Origin: Rhodococcus sp. SMB37
Lineage (GTDB): Bacteria; Actinomycetota; Actinomycetes; Mycobacteriales; Mycobacteriaceae
NCBI RefSeq assembly: GCF_004345605.1
Contig: NZ_SLVY01000002.1
Span: 186,001 to 250,000 of the forward strand
Direction of reading: 5' to 3'
Length of the DNA: 64,000 bases
Shown: piece after piece, positions 8,847 to 18,203 of the stretch
Numbering within the stretch: the stretch's first letter is position 1
Layout: every line of letters begins with the position of its first letter
Notes under the pieces: generated by a model
Database searches by the model: none
What the model saw: only the letters and a program-made list of their open reading frames with translations
Told to the model about the DNA's origin: nothing
Position numbers and translations under genes: made by a program

Positions 8847-9677
8847 TCAGGTCGCGACGGTGATCAACACGACCGACGCAAGCGCGAGCACCATGCCGGC
8901 GTACTGGCCGCGGCCGAGCCGCTCCCCCAGCACGACGAGCGCGAGCAGTACCGTGGCCGCGGGATAGAGAGCCCCGACGACGCTGACCAGTGAGAGCATC
9001 CCACCCTGGAATGCGAACATCATCGCGGCGTTGGACACCACGTCGAGCAACGCGACGGCCACGACATGCGGATACAGCATCCGCGGCGGACCGCAGAACT
9101 GCCGCACGGCCACGGCCGCCACCCACACGACCGCACTCGCCGACAGGCGCTGGATCACCAGTGGCCACAGACCCGTCCCCTCGGGAATCTGGTCGAGCGA
9201 GATGAACGTGAGCGCGAACGCGACACCGCCTGCAATGGTGAGCCCCGCGACACGAAGGGTGAAGGTCGGGTGGTCGTCGCCACCGACGGTCTCCCGCGAC
9301 TCCCGGCTGACGAGCACGACCGCCGCGAGTGCGACGACGATTCCGGCGACCGCGAGCAGCCCCGGCCTTTCCCCCGCGCCGAGGCCCGCGAGAGCGGGGA
9401 TGCCGGCCACGAGCAACGCGGTCACCGGCGACACCACCGACATCGGGCCGGATGCCAGGGCACGATAGAACCACCAGACCGCAAATCCGCCGAACAGGCC
9501 GGACGCCGCGCCCCATCCGACGGACACAGCGGTGACCTCACCACCCGCGAAGGGCGCAATCACCAGGGCGATCAGGAGTGACAGCGGATAGGACGCCACG
9601 ACGAACGACAGCGCCGTGGCACGTCGCGAAGCCACACCGCCGAGAAAATCACTGACGCCGTAGCCGACTGCGGCCAC
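8847..9677 (-). CDS. EamA/DMT-superfamily transporter
   Basis: A 276-residue integral membrane protein with about ten hydrophobic segments in two EamA halves, as in drug/metabolite transporters. The annotated start is GTG 9677, 20 bp after the smpB stop, but it cuts the first helix short. The same frame upstream reads LTAVLLAL with only CTG codons as possible starts, so initiation coupled to smpB termination is plausible. The substrate is unknown. It separates smpB from ssrA. Confidence 0.75.
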   Translation of the reverse strand: MAAVGYGVSDFLGGVASRRATALSFVVASYPLSLLIALVIAPFAGGEVTAVSVGWGAASGLFGGFAVWWFYRALASGPMSVVSPVTALLVAGIPALAGLGAGERPGLLAVAGIVVALAAVVLVSRESRETVGGDDHPTFTLRVAGLTIAGGVAFALTFISLDQIPEGTGLWPLVIQRLSASAVVWVAAVAVRQFCGPPRMLYPHVVAVALLDVVSNAAMMFAFQGGMLSLVSVVGALYPAATVLLALVVLGERLGRGQYAGMVLALASVVLITVAT

Positions 9678-9697
9678 GAGGGCCAGCAGTACCGCGG

Positions 9698-10171
9698 TCA
9701 GCGCATTCCCTTCACGCGCCTGCCGAGCTCGCGGGTCACCTCACGTTCGGCGGTGCGTCGGGCGAGATCCTGCCGCTTGTCGTAGTCCTGCTTGCCCCTG
9801 GCGAGCGCCAACTCGACCTTGACCTTGCCGTCGGAGAAGTACATCGACAACGGGACCAAGGTCTGGTTGCCCTCGCGGGTCTTGCCGACCAGCGCATCGA
9901 TCTCGCGTCGGTGCAGCAGCAGCTTGCGGGTTCGACGCGGGGCATGGTTGGTCCAGGTGCCGTGCCCGTACTCCGGGATGTGCAACCCGCGCAGCCAGAC
10001 CTCTCCGTCGTCGACCGTCGCGAACGCGTCGACGAGTGACGCCTTACCTTCCCGTAGGGCCTTCACCTCGGTACCGACAAGGGCGATACCCGCCTCGTAG
10101 GTGTCGAGGATGGCGTAATTGTGCCGCGCCTTACGGTTCGTGGCGATGACCTTCCGGCCCTTTTCCTTCAC
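9698..10171 (-). CDS. smpB: SsrA-binding protein SmpB
   Basis: The 157-residue protein partner of tmRNA. It places the tRNA-like domain in the A site of stalled ribosomes. The N terminus [18 protein letters not shown] and the [14 protein letters not shown] block are diagnostic, and the basic C-terminal tail ([10 protein letters not shown]) is the part that enters the mRNA channel. It lies downstream of ftsX by about 70 bp, in the order ftsE, ftsX, smpB shared with mycobacteria. Confidence 0.95.
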   Translation of the reverse strand: MKEKGRKVIATNRKARHNYAILDTYEAGIALVGTEVKALREGKASLVDAFATVDDGEVWLRGLHIPEYGHGTWTNHAPRRTRKLLLHRREIDALVGKTREGNQTLVPLSMYFSDGKVKVELALARGKQDYDKRQDLARRTAEREVTRELGRRVKGMR

Positions 10172-10239
10172 GTGCAGGCCTTTCAGGTTCAGATCGGTCG
10201 AAGAACAACACAGTCCAGCATAGGAACCCGCACAAATCG

Positions 10240-11145
10240 TTATTCACGCACGTACAGGCGAAGTGTCGCGTACGCAGTGATTGCCGCCATGCCTACGCCG
10301 ACGAGCACCAGGAACGGCGCGACCAGCAGGATGTCGCTGTCGGTGATTCTCGCGACGATGTTCGCGCCGTAGACCTCGGCGAGCATGTCGTCGACGAACA
10401 GGGACTTGGCAGCGAACAACCCACCGATGGCGAGGGCTGCACCGACGATCGCGGCAACGACGGCTTCGAGAAGGAACGGGAGCTGGGTGTACCAGCGGGT
10501 GGCGCCCACGAGCCGCATGATACCGACCTCGGTGCGGCGAGTGAACGCAGCGATCTGCACGGTGTTGGCGATGAGCAGAATCGCCGCGACGGCCTGGATG
10601 GTCGCGATCGCGAACGCCGCGTTGCGGATGCCGCCGAGCACACCGAACAGGCGCTCGACCAGATCCTGCTGGTTGAGGATGCTGTCCACACCGGGCCGCT
10701 CGGCGAAATCGGTCTGGATGATCGCGAAGCTCGACGGATCCGACATCTTCACCTTGAACGATGCCGGGAAGCTCTCAGGGCTGACCAGTTCGGCCAACTC
10801 GGGCTGGTCCGCGAAGACACGCTCGGTCGCGTCTGCCACGGCGTCGTCGCGGCTGAGGTACTGCACGGACACCACGTCCTCGGTGTTCTCGAGGTCGGTG
10901 CGCAGGGTGCTGCAGAGCTCCTGCTCACACTCCGGGTCGAGCGACGAGATGTCCTCGGTGAGGAACACCTGGATCTCCACACGATCGAGGAAGATCTTCT
11001 GCGTCTTGTCTGCCATCTGGACGACAAGCAGACCCGCGCCGAACAGAGCAAGCGAGATCGCGGTGGTGAGGATCATCGCAACGGTCATGGTGAGGTTTCG
11101 GCGCAGGCCGGTGGTGACCTCGCTGAACAGGAAGCTGGCGCGCAT
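10240..11145 (-). CDS. ftsX: Cell-division permease-like protein FtsX
   Basis: Forms a membrane complex with FtsE that activates extracellular peptidoglycan hydrolases at the septum. The 301-residue protein has one N-terminal helix (about 20-45), a large extracytoplasmic domain (about 46-165) with a Cys pair (DPECEQELC), and three C-terminal helices in an FtsX/MacB permease domain. ATG 11145 follows ftsE by 56 bp. The length and topology match actinobacterial FtsX. Confidence 0.93.
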   Translation of the reverse strand: MRASFLFSEVTTGLRRNLTMTVAMILTTAISLALFGAGLLVVQMADKTQKIFLDRVEIQVFLTEDISSLDPECEQELCSTLRTDLENTEDVVSVQYLSRDDAVADATERVFADQPELAELVSPESFPASFKVKMSDPSSFAIIQTDFAERPGVDSILNQQDLVERLFGVLGGIRNAAFAIATIQAVAAILLIANTVQIAAFTRRTEVGIMRLVGATRWYTQLPFLLEAVVAAIVGAALAIGGLFAAKSLFVDDMLAEVYGANIVARITDSDILLVAPFLVLVGVGMAAITAYATLRLYVRE

Positions 11146-11201
11146 GGGGAGTCAAGGTCCTTCGGTTGCCGGATGGACTGGTCTCGGAACGGGCGACCGG
11201 G

Positions 11202-11891
11202 TCAGCGACCCACGCCGTACACACCACGGGCTTCGTCGCGGATCACCCGGCCCAGGTCGAGTTCGACCACGCGGCGCCGCATTGCGTCCACGATGTGGTG
11301 ATCGTGCGTGGCCATGAGCACCGTGGTGCCCGTGCGGTTGATCCGTTCGAGAAGCAGCATGATGTCCTGGCTGGTCTCGGGGTCGAGATTGCCGGTGGGC
11401 TCGTCCGCCAGCAGCACCAACGGACGGTTCACGAACGCCCGCGCGATCGCGACACGCTGCTGCTCGCCACCCGACAGTTCGGTGGGCAGGCGCCCCGCCT
11501 TGCCCGACAATCCGACGAGTTCGAGGACCTCGGGCACGGTCCGTTCGATCACGGAACGGGGCTTACCGATCACCTCGAGCGCGAAGGAGATGTTCTCCGC
11601 CACGGTCTTGCGCTGCAACAGACGGAAATCCTGGAACACGCAGCCGAGATTCTGGCGCAGTTTCGGTACCCGTCGCGCCGAAAGCTTGTTGACGTGAAAA
11701 TCCGCGACGTGGATCTCACCGCTGGTGGGCGTGTCCTCGCGCAACAGGAGCCGCATGAACGTCGACTTGCCGGAACCGGACGGTCCGATGAGGAAGACGA
11801 ACTCGCCTTTGCCCACCTCGACGGACACACCGTCCAGCGCAGGCCGGGTCGACGTCTTGTAGGACTTGGACACATTTTCCAGGCGGATCAC
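11202..11891 (-). CDS. ftsE: Cell-division ATP-binding protein FtsE
   Basis: A 229-residue ABC ATPase that drives FtsX conformational change. Walker A is GPSGSGKST, the signature is LSGGEQQRV, Walker B is [11 protein letters not shown], and the H-loop His is in MATHDHHI. It begins with GTG 11891; the nearby ATG at 11898 is out of frame and closed by TGA. The Shine-Dalgarno sequence is poor. It is first of the ftsE-ftsX-smpB group, downstream of a Thr/Pro-rich protein and an MscS channel on the same strand. Confidence 0.93.
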   Translation of the reverse strand: MIRLENVSKSYKTSTRPALDGVSVEVGKGEFVFLIGPSGSGKSTFMRLLLREDTPTSGEIHVADFHVNKLSARRVPKLRQNLGCVFQDFRLLQRKTVAENISFALEVIGKPRSVIERTVPEVLELVGLSGKAGRLPTELSGGEQQRVAIARAFVNRPLVLLADEPTGNLDPETSQDIMLLLERINRTGTTVLMATHDHHIVDAMRRRVVELDLGRVIRDEARGVYGVGR

Positions 11892-11922
11892 GACGCCATG
11901 CTAGCCGTTACCCGAAAGTGAT

Positions 11923-12357
11923 CTACTGTCCCGGTTCGCCGGTCTGCTCCGTGCCCGATTCCCCATCGAATCCCGGGAGTCCCGGGATCTGCGGCAATCG
12001 GAAAGGATTCGAGTCGGTCGTGGTGACGGTGGGTTGCTCGGTATCGGTCGTCGGAGCGGGCGTGTCGCGCGGTGTCGTCGTGACGGACGGCGTTTCGGTC
12101 GGCGTGATCTCGGTCGTGGTGGTCGGATACGACTGCTCGGTGGTCTGCGCGGGCGGCACATACGGCACGTAGGGCGTCTCGGAGATCATGACGGCACCCG
12201 CGGGCGAGCCCGCGGTCGAGTCGTCCTGACTGAGGGTGAGGTACGCCCCCCACAAAGCGAGCCAGAGAGTGCACAGCGCAAGGGTGCTGGTGCGTACGCG
12301 TCCATGGAGCAGGTGACTCGGGATCCGAACCCTGCGACGGTGCTGCTCATCGGTCAT
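11923..12357 (-). CDS. Membrane-anchored Thr/Pro-rich protein of unknown function
   Basis: A 144-residue protein with a basic N terminus, one hydrophobic helix (about residues 22-44, LALCTLWLALWGAYLTL) and a Thr/Pro/Ser-rich outer region (TTTTEITPTETPS) ending in a Gly/Pro tail. There is no catalytic motif. The start ATG 12357 overlaps the stop of the MscS gene by four bases (ATGA), so it is translationally coupled. An equivalent proline-rich protein occupies the same place next to ftsE in mycobacteria (Rv3103c, from memory). Confidence 0.7.
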   Translation of the reverse strand: MTDEQHRRRVRIPSHLLHGRVRTSTLALCTLWLALWGAYLTLSQDDSTAGSPAGAVMISETPYVPYVPPAQTTEQSYPTTTTEITPTETPSVTTTPRDTPAPTTDTEQPTVTTTDSNPFRLPQIPGLPGFDGESGTEQTGEPGQ

Positions 12358-13205
12358 GGCTCCTCCGACCGTTCGACCACGCTCGCGGTGTCGAGCTGCG
12401 GGCTCACCGTGATCCCCTTGGCACGCAGGGCGCCCGCGATACGGGCACGAAGCAAGCGGCCGACCTGGAACTGCTTCCCCGGCAGGGTTCGCGCCACGAT
12501 GCGCATGCTGACCTGGTCGACCTCGAGGCTCTCGACACCCATGACGGTCGGCTCATCGAGCAGCAGTTCACGCACACGCGGCTCGTTGTAAGCGGCGACG
12601 CCGACATCTCGGAGAATCTCGTTGACCGCGGTGATGTCGGCTGTGACCGGAATCGGCACGTCGATCACGGCACGGGCCCAGTCCTTCGACAGGTTGATGG
12701 CCTTGTTGATCTGGCCGTTCGGCACCGTGATCACTTCACCTGCCGCGCTGCGTACCTGCGTCACACGGAGCGTGACGTCTTCGACTGTCCCCACAGCGTC
12801 CTCCGACGACCCCGTCACCGAGATCTGCACCGTGTCGCCGAAGCCGTACTGGCGTTCGGTGATGATGAAGAAGCCGGCGAGGATGTCCTGGACCACGCGC
12901 TGTGCGCCGAAGCCGAGCGCAGCACCCAGGACGGTTGCCGGTGCCACGAGAGAGCCGATCGGCAAGCTGAGATAGTCGAAGATCTTGAGCGTCGCGATGA
13001 TGTAGACGAAGGCGATCCCGATCCATGTGACAACCTGCGCCACCGAATGCCGATGCTTGGTCGCCTCCGAGCGCACCAGGTCGTCGGACTGCTGGTAGCG
13101 GTTGTCGATACGCCGGGTGACCCGACCGCCCACCCAGGTCACGAACCGCGCGATGATCACGGCCCCCAGCACTGTCAGGGTGATCAGCAGCCCACTGGAG
13201 GACAA
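12354..13205 (-). CDS. Mechanosensitive ion channel, MscS family
   Basis: A small MscS-type channel that releases solutes on hypo-osmotic shock. The 283-residue protein has N-terminal helices (LLITLTVLGAVIIARFVTW and VTWIGIAFVYIIATLKIF), the pore helix TM3 (LGAALGFGAQRVVQDILAGF) and the beta-domain (YGFGDTVQIS). The TTG at 13205 has no Shine-Dalgarno sequence. Ten codons upstream a CTG at 13235 (LFPTDVLLDW) is preceded by GGAGGAG, so the true start may be that non-standard codon. It is coupled to the downstream Thr/Pro-rich gene by overlap. Confidence 0.82.
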   Translation of the reverse strand: MSSSGLLITLTVLGAVIIARFVTWVGGRVTRRIDNRYQQSDDLVRSEATKHRHSVAQVVTWIGIAFVYIIATLKIFDYLSLPIGSLVAPATVLGAALGFGAQRVVQDILAGFFIITERQYGFGDTVQISVTGSSEDAVGTVEDVTLRVTQVRSAAGEVITVPNGQINKAINLSKDWARAVIDVPIPVTADITAVNEILRDVGVAAYNEPRVRELLLDEPTVMGVESLEVDQVSMRIVARTLPGKQFQVGRLLRARIAGALRAKGITVSPQLDTASVVERSEEP

Positions 13206-13298
13206 CCAGTCGAGCAGAACATCGGTGGGAAACAGGGCTCCTCCTCTCCCGCAGGTGGAACCGTGCCGGGAACCTATATGCGTGCAGGGTCTACCAGA

Positions 13299-14417
13299 TC
13301 ACGCCTTCTGCTCTTCGCCCATCCGCCACCGGATGCCGGCTTCCAGGAATCCGTCGATGTCGCCGTCGAGCACGGTGGACGGATTGTTGACCTCGAACTC
13401 GGTACGCAGGTCTTTGACCATCTGGTAGGGGTGCAGCACGTAGGAGCGCATCTGGTTGCCCCAGGAGCTGCCGCCGTCGCCCTTGAGCGCATCCATCTCG
13501 GCGCGCTCTTCCTGGCGCTTGCGCTCGAGGAGTTTCGCCTGGAGGACACGCATGGCCGAAACCTTGTTCTGCAGCTGCGACTTCTCGTTCTGACAGGTGA
13601 CGACGATGCCGGTGGGAACGTGCGTCAGGCGTACCGCGGAATCGGTGGTGTTGACCGACTGACCGCCCGGGCCGGACGACCGGTAGACGTCGACGCGGAC
13701 GTCGTTCTCGTCGATATCGATGTGGTCGGTGGTCTCGACCACCGGCAACACCTCGACCTCGGCGAACGAGGTCTGGCGTCGGCCCTGGTTGTCGAACGGG
13801 CTGATCCGGACGAGTCGATGCGTGCCCATCTCGACCGAGAGGGTTCCGTAGGTGTAGGGCGCCTTGATCGCGAAGGTCGCCGACTTGATGCCGGCTTCTT
13901 CGGCGTAAGAGGTGTCGTAGACCTCGACGCCGTAGCCGTGCTTGTCGGCCCAGCGGATGTACATGCGCATGAGCATCTCTGCCCAGTCCGCGGCGTCGAT
14001 GCCCCCGGCACCGGCACGGATGTTGACGAGGGCGTCACGCTGGTCGTACTCACCCGACAACAGCGTCCGCACTTCCATCGCCTCGATATCGGTGCGCAGG
14101 GTCTCGCGCTCGGAGTCGGCGTCGGCCAGCGCGGAGGTCCTGGCGTCGCCCTCCTCACCCTCGGCGAGCTCGTACAGCACGGGCAGGTCCTCGAGACGCT
14201 GCCGCAACTCTTCGACACGGCGCAGTTCGCTCTGCGCGTGGGATAGCTGACTGGTGACCTGCTGGGCATGCTCCTGGTCGTTCCACAGGTCGGGGTCGGC
14301 CGCCTGATGTTCGAGCTCGTCGATACGGCGACGCAGCTCTTCCACATCGAGAACCGACTCCACCGTCCGGAGGGTCGTTGCGAGCTCGGCCAGGTCTGCG
14401 GAAACATCGGGATGCAC
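13299..14417 (-). CDS. prfB: Peptide chain release factor 2
   Basis: Recognises UGA/UAA stop codons and triggers peptide release. The 372-residue protein has the codon-recognition motif SPF ([10 protein letters not shown]) and the catalytic GGQ ([10 protein letters not shown]). The start is GTG 14417. The gene is one open frame without the UGA programmed-frameshift site found in many bacteria, as usual in actinobacteria. It is divergent from hisN with a 39-bp gap. Confidence 0.95.
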   Translation of the reverse strand: MHPDVSADLAELATTLRTVESVLDVEELRRRIDELEHQAADPDLWNDQEHAQQVTSQLSHAQSELRRVEELRQRLEDLPVLYELAEGEEGDARTSALADADSERETLRTDIEAMEVRTLLSGEYDQRDALVNIRAGAGGIDAADWAEMLMRMYIRWADKHGYGVEVYDTSYAEEAGIKSATFAIKAPYTYGTLSVEMGTHRLVRISPFDNQGRRQTSFAEVEVLPVVETTDHIDIDENDVRVDVYRSSGPGGQSVNTTDSAVRLTHVPTGIVVTCQNEKSQLQNKVSAMRVLQAKLLERKRQEERAEMDALKGDGGSSWGNQMRSYVLHPYQMVKDLRTEFEVNNPSTVLDGDIDGFLEAGIRWRMGEEQKA

Positions 14418-14456
14418 GATTCTCTAGGCTACCGGCTAGGCGCTAGCGTCTGACGC

Positions 14457-15245
14457 ATGGCCACCGACTACACCGCCGATCTCGACCTCGCTCTGCGTCT
14501 CGCCGACGCCGCCGACGCGCTCACCCGCGATCGTTTCGGCGCGCTGGACCTGAGAGTCGATGACAAACCCGACCTGACACCGGTGTCCGACGCCGATCTC
14601 GCGGTGGAACGTTTGATCCGGAGCACATTCGCCTCCGAACGACCCGGCGACGCGATCCTGGGTGAGGAATTCGGTGGCGATCCGGTGTTCGAAGGACGCC
14701 AGTGGGTGGTCGATCCGATCGACGGCACCAAGAATTTCGTGCGGGGTGTGCCCGTGTGGGCGAGCCTCATCTCACTTCTCGTCGACGGAGTACCGGTCGT
14801 GGGCGTGGTCAGCGCCCCTGCACTGAACCGCCGGTGGTGGGCCTGTGCGGGCTTCGGCGCGTGGACGTCGCACGACGGCAGCGAGCCGCGCCTGATCAGG
14901 GTGTCCGACGTGCGTTCGCTGGGGTCGGCGTCGCTGAGTTTTTCGAGTCTGTCGGGCTGGAACGACCGCAACATCCGCAACCGGTTCGTCGACCTGACGG
15001 ACGAAGTGTGGCGCGTGCGCGCGTACGGCGACTTCTTCTCCTACTGCCTCCTGGCGGAGGGCGCGCTCGAGATCGCGCTCGAACCCGAGGTGTCGCTGTG
15101 GGATCTGGCAGCGCTCGACGTGCTCGTCCGCGAAGCGGGCGGTGTGTTCACGAATCTCGACGGCACGGCAGGACCGCATGGCGGAAGTGCTGTCGCGACG
15201 AACGGCGCGTTCCACGACGAGGTCCTCACCCGACTGAACTCCTGA
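14457..15245 (+). CDS. hisN: Histidinol-phosphatase, inositol-monophosphatase family
   Basis: Dephosphorylates L-histidinol phosphate in histidine synthesis. The 262-residue protein shows IMPase metal motifs: GEEFG (Glu near residue 67), [12 protein letters not shown] (Asp residues near 84-87) and [15 protein letters not shown] near the C terminus. The tryptophan/arginine-rich segment around [10 protein letters not shown] fits HisN rather than SuhB. ATG 14457 is close to the prfB start, so the two promoters overlap in about 40 bp. Confidence 0.88.
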   Translation: MATDYTADLDLALRLADAADALTRDRFGALDLRVDDKPDLTPVSDADLAVERLIRSTFASERPGDAILGEEFGGDPVFEGRQWVVDPIDGTKNFVRGVPVWASLISLLVDGVPVVGVVSAPALNRRWWACAGFGAWTSHDGSEPRLIRVSDVRSLGSASLSFSSLSGWNDRNIRNRFVDLTDEVWRVRAYGDFFSYCLLAEGALEIALEPEVSLWDLAALDVLVREAGGVFTNLDGTAGPHGGSAVATNGAFHDEVLTRLNS

Positions 15246-15258
15246 CGCTCACCCGACA

Positions 15259-15295
15259 GTGCCCGCGCCGCGGTTCACCTGCGGCGCGGGCACTG
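15259..15295 (+). terminator. Terminator after hisN
   Basis: A 14-bp perfect stem (15259-15272 with 15282-15295) around a nine-base loop, followed by GTTGT. It is GC-rich with a weak T tract. Confidence 0.6.
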
Positions 15296-15320
15296 TTGTC
15301 ACACCCGTTCGCCTGGAACT

Positions 15321-15359
15321 TACTTGGAAGTAGACACTGACCTTACTCCGGAGTAAGGT
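15321..15359. promoter_or_regulatory. Paired palindromic operator upstream of the acyl-CoA dehydrogenase genes
   Basis: 15340-15359 is a 20-bp perfect palindrome with half-site ACCTTACTCC. About 23 bp upstream, 15321-15332 has a second dyad, TACTT-GG-AAGTA. Shared TACT/AGTA arms on the same helical face suggest two dimers of a TetR-type repressor. The pair ends 40 bp before the ATG. Confidence 0.6.
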
Positions 15360-15398
15360 AGATCTGGTCCGCTCCGATACAAGAAACTTCTGGTGATC

Positions 15399-16784
15399 AT
15401 GAGCAAGCAAGACAGTGTGGCCCGGAACACCCCCCGCGACACGTCCGCCGTCGGCCTCAACCCGATCAAGCGGGACGCGATGGGAGCAGCGATGCGCGTG
15501 CTCACGCGGATCACCGGCTCCGAACTCGCCGACCGCTACAACTTCCGCCAGGCGATCGACCGAGTGACGTACGAGTCCACCAAGACCGGCTTCAAGACCC
15601 TCGGCGCCGCGACTCGCACTTTCAAGAAGGTCTCCGGCGGCAATGGGCCCGAGCGTCTCGCCACCGCGAAGAACGCCGACTACTTCGACCTCACTCCCAC
15701 CGACGACCAGCAGATGATCACGGAGACGGTGCGCGACTTCGCCGCCGAGATCCTGCGTCCGGCCGCGCACGACGCCGACGAGGCTGCATCGGCCCCCGCC
15801 GACCTGCTCGCACGCGCCGCAGAACTCGGCATCACCCTCGTCAACGTGCCCGAAGCATTCGACGGTGCAGCCACCGAGCGCGGAGTCGTCACCAACAGTC
15901 TCGTCGCCGAGGCCCTCGCGCACGGCGACATGGGTCTGGCGTTGCCGATCCTCGCGCCGAGCGGCGTCGCCGTGGCCCTGACCGAGTGGGGTACCGACGA
16001 GCAACAGAAGACCTATCTGCCCGCGTTCGCCGGCGAAGATGTTCCGCAGGCATCCGTCGTCATCGCCGAGCCCCGCGCACTGTTCGATCCGTTCGCGCTC
16101 CACACGAAGGCCGTACGATCCCCGAGCGGATATCGACTCAACGGAGTCAAGGCCCTTGTCCCTGCTGCCGGTAGCGCCGAACTGTTCATCGTGGCAGCGG
16201 AACTCGACGGCAAGCCGTCCTTCTTCATCGTCGAAGCGAAGAGCAAGGGCGTCGTCATCGAAGCCGATCCCAGCATGGGTCTGCGAGCCGCCGGCCTCGG
16301 CCGCCTCCTGCTCGACGACGTGGCAGTGCCGCAGTCGGCGCTGCTCGGCGACGACAACCCGGACGTCCGCACAGCGCAGTACGCCGACGCGGTGCGGTTG
16401 TCACGCCTCGGCTGGGCGTCGCTCGCCGTCGGAACCGGCCAGGCCGTGCTCGACTACGTCGTGCCGTACGTGAACGAGCGCGAGGCATTCGGTGAGCCGA
16501 TCAGCCATCGTCAAGCGGTTGCGTTCATGGTCGCGAACATCAAGATCGAGCTCGACGGCCTCCGCCTCGTCACCCTCCGCGGTGCTGCGCGCGCCGAGCA
16601 GGGTCTTTCGTTCGCCCGCGAAGCCGCGCTCGCCCGCAAGCTCGCGACGGACAAGGGAATGCAGATCGGTCTCGACGGCGTCCAGCTGCTCGGTGGCCAC
16701 GGCTTCACCAAGGAACACCCCGTCGAGCGTTGGTACCGCGACCTGCGCGCCATCGGCGTGGCCGAGGGCGTCGTCCTCGTCTGA
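15399..16784 (+). CDS. Acyl-CoA dehydrogenase (FadE24-like)
   Basis: A FAD-dependent acyl-CoA dehydrogenase of 461 residues with a roughly 100-residue N-terminal extension before the usual fold. The family Glu position is in VAEGVVLV at the very C terminus, where the protein ends unusually early. LLGGHGFTKEHPVERWYRD is the conserved ACAD block. It starts at ATG 15399; a GTG six bases upstream is less likely. It lies 29 bp before a second ACAD gene, an arrangement matching mycobacterial fadE24-fadE23 (from memory). The substrate is unknown. Confidence 0.8.
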   Translation: MSKQDSVARNTPRDTSAVGLNPIKRDAMGAAMRVLTRITGSELADRYNFRQAIDRVTYESTKTGFKTLGAATRTFKKVSGGNGPERLATAKNADYFDLTPTDDQQMITETVRDFAAEILRPAAHDADEAASAPADLLARAAELGITLVNVPEAFDGAATERGVVTNSLVAEALAHGDMGLALPILAPSGVAVALTEWGTDEQQKTYLPAFAGEDVPQASVVIAEPRALFDPFALHTKAVRSPSGYRLNGVKALVPAAGSAELFIVAAELDGKPSFFIVEAKSKGVVIEADPSMGLRAAGLGRLLLDDVAVPQSALLGDDNPDVRTAQYADAVRLSRLGWASLAVGTGQAVLDYVVPYVNEREAFGEPISHRQAVAFMVANIKIELDGLRLVTLRGAARAEQGLSFAREAALARKLATDKGMQIGLDGVQLLGGHGFTKEHPVERWYRDLRAIGVAEGVVLV

Positions 16785-16813
16785 GCGGCCCGGACACACA
16801 CAAGGAACCTGTG

Positions 16814-18025
16814 ATGATCAATCTCGAACTTCCCAAGAAGCTCAAGGCTTCCGCGAACCAGGCCCACCAGGTCGCCGCCCAGATCTTCCGACCAGTCTCC
16901 CGCAAGTACGATCTCGCGGAACATGAGTACCCCGTCGAGCTCGACACGATGGCGGCCATGGTCGAAGCGCTCAACGATTCCGGCCAGGGCGCGGCAGGCG
17001 CGACGCTCGGCCGCGAAGGCAAGACCAAGGACTCCGACGGCAGCAACGCCAACGGCGGCAACATGGCCGGCCTCCTCAACGTCATCGAAACCTGCTGGGG
17101 CGACGTCGGATTGACTCTGTCTATCCCGTACCAGGGACTCGGCAACTCGGCCATCGCCGCGGTCGCGACCGACGAGCAGCTAGAACGGTTCGGCAAGGTG
17201 TGGGCCTCGATGGCGATCACCGAACCCAGCTTCGGTTCCGATTCGGCCGCCGTCACCACCACCGCCGTTCTCGACGGCGACGAGTGGGTCCTCAACGGCG
17301 AGAAGATCTTCGTCACCTCCGGCGAGCGTTCGTCGCACGTCGTCGTGTGGGCATCGGTGGACAAGTCGAAGGGCCGCGCTGCGATCAAGTCGTTCGTCGT
17401 CCCGCGCGACGCCCCCGGACTGAGCGTCGCCCGGCTCGAGCACAAGCTCGGCATCAAGGCATCCGACACCGCGGTGCTGCTGCTGCAGGACTGCCGCATC
17501 CCCAAGGACAACATCCTCGGCTCGCCCGAGGTCAACGTCGAGCAGGGGTTCGCGGGGGTCATGCAGACCTTCGACAACACCCGCCCGATCGTCGCCGGCA
17601 TGGCGATCGGCCTCGGTCGCGCCGTGCTCGAAGAACTGCGCGGCATCCTGTCCGAGGCAGGCGTCGAGGTCAGCTACGACGTTCCGGCCAACAACCAGCA
17701 TGCGGCCGCCGCCGAATTCCTTGCACTCGAGGCAGATTGGGAATCCGCCTACCTGCTCGCGCTGCGAGCGACGTGGATGGCCGACAACAAGAAGCCCAAT
17801 TCGCTCGAAGCGTCGATCTCCAAGGCAAAGGCCGGTCGCACCGGTACCGCAGTGTCACTCAAGGCCGTCGAGCTCGCGGGCACCTACGGTTACTCGGAGC
17901 GTCCGCTGCTCGAGAAGTGGGCTCGTGATTCGAAGATTCTCGACATCTTCGAGGGCACACAGCAGATCCAGCAGCTGATCGTGGCCCGCCGCGTGCTCGG
18001 CAAATCGTCCTCCGAACTGAAGTAA
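16814..18025 (+). CDS. Acyl-CoA dehydrogenase (FadE23-like)
   Basis: A 403-residue acyl-CoA dehydrogenase. The substrate/FAD block AITEPSFGSDSA, the ISGEK-like NGEKIFVTSG, and the C-terminal DIFEGTQQIQQL with the catalytic-type Glu are all present. ATG 16814 has AAGGA eight bases upstream. It is probably cotranscribed with the upstream paralogue and may form a mixed ACAD complex, as actinobacterial adjacent FadE pairs do. That pairing is an inference from synteny. Confidence 0.82.
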   Translation: MINLELPKKLKASANQAHQVAAQIFRPVSRKYDLAEHEYPVELDTMAAMVEALNDSGQGAAGATLGREGKTKDSDGSNANGGNMAGLLNVIETCWGDVGLTLSIPYQGLGNSAIAAVATDEQLERFGKVWASMAITEPSFGSDSAAVTTTAVLDGDEWVLNGEKIFVTSGERSSHVVVWASVDKSKGRAAIKSFVVPRDAPGLSVARLEHKLGIKASDTAVLLLQDCRIPKDNILGSPEVNVEQGFAGVMQTFDNTRPIVAGMAIGLGRAVLEELRGILSEAGVEVSYDVPANNQHAAAAEFLALEADWESAYLLALRATWMADNKKPNSLEASISKAKAGRTGTAVSLKAVELAGTYGYSERPLLEKWARDSKILDIFEGTQQIQQLIVARRVLGKSSSELK

Positions 18026-18066
18026 CCGTACCGAAGTACGGTTCGGAGGCCCATCGGGGAGGAACG

Positions 18067-18100
18067 AAGCCCCCGCCACACCCAAGTGCGGCGGGGGCTT
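18067..18100 (+). terminator. Terminator after the fadE pair
   Basis: An 11-bp perfect stem, AAGCCCCCGCC with GGCGGGGGCTT, around a 12-base loop. It has no strong T run. Confidence 0.6.
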
Positions 18101-18203
18101 CGCCGAATCCGGCCGGGCTTCACCGAATTGGATCCGAACCGGCAAGGACCCACTTCGGGCAAACACCCCTCCGGACACCACCTCGCCGCTACTGTGTGGT
18201 CGA

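Noticed and set aside
13299-14417. Programmed frameshift in prfB
   Set aside because: Single uninterrupted frame from GTG to stop, with no in-frame UGA near the N terminus.
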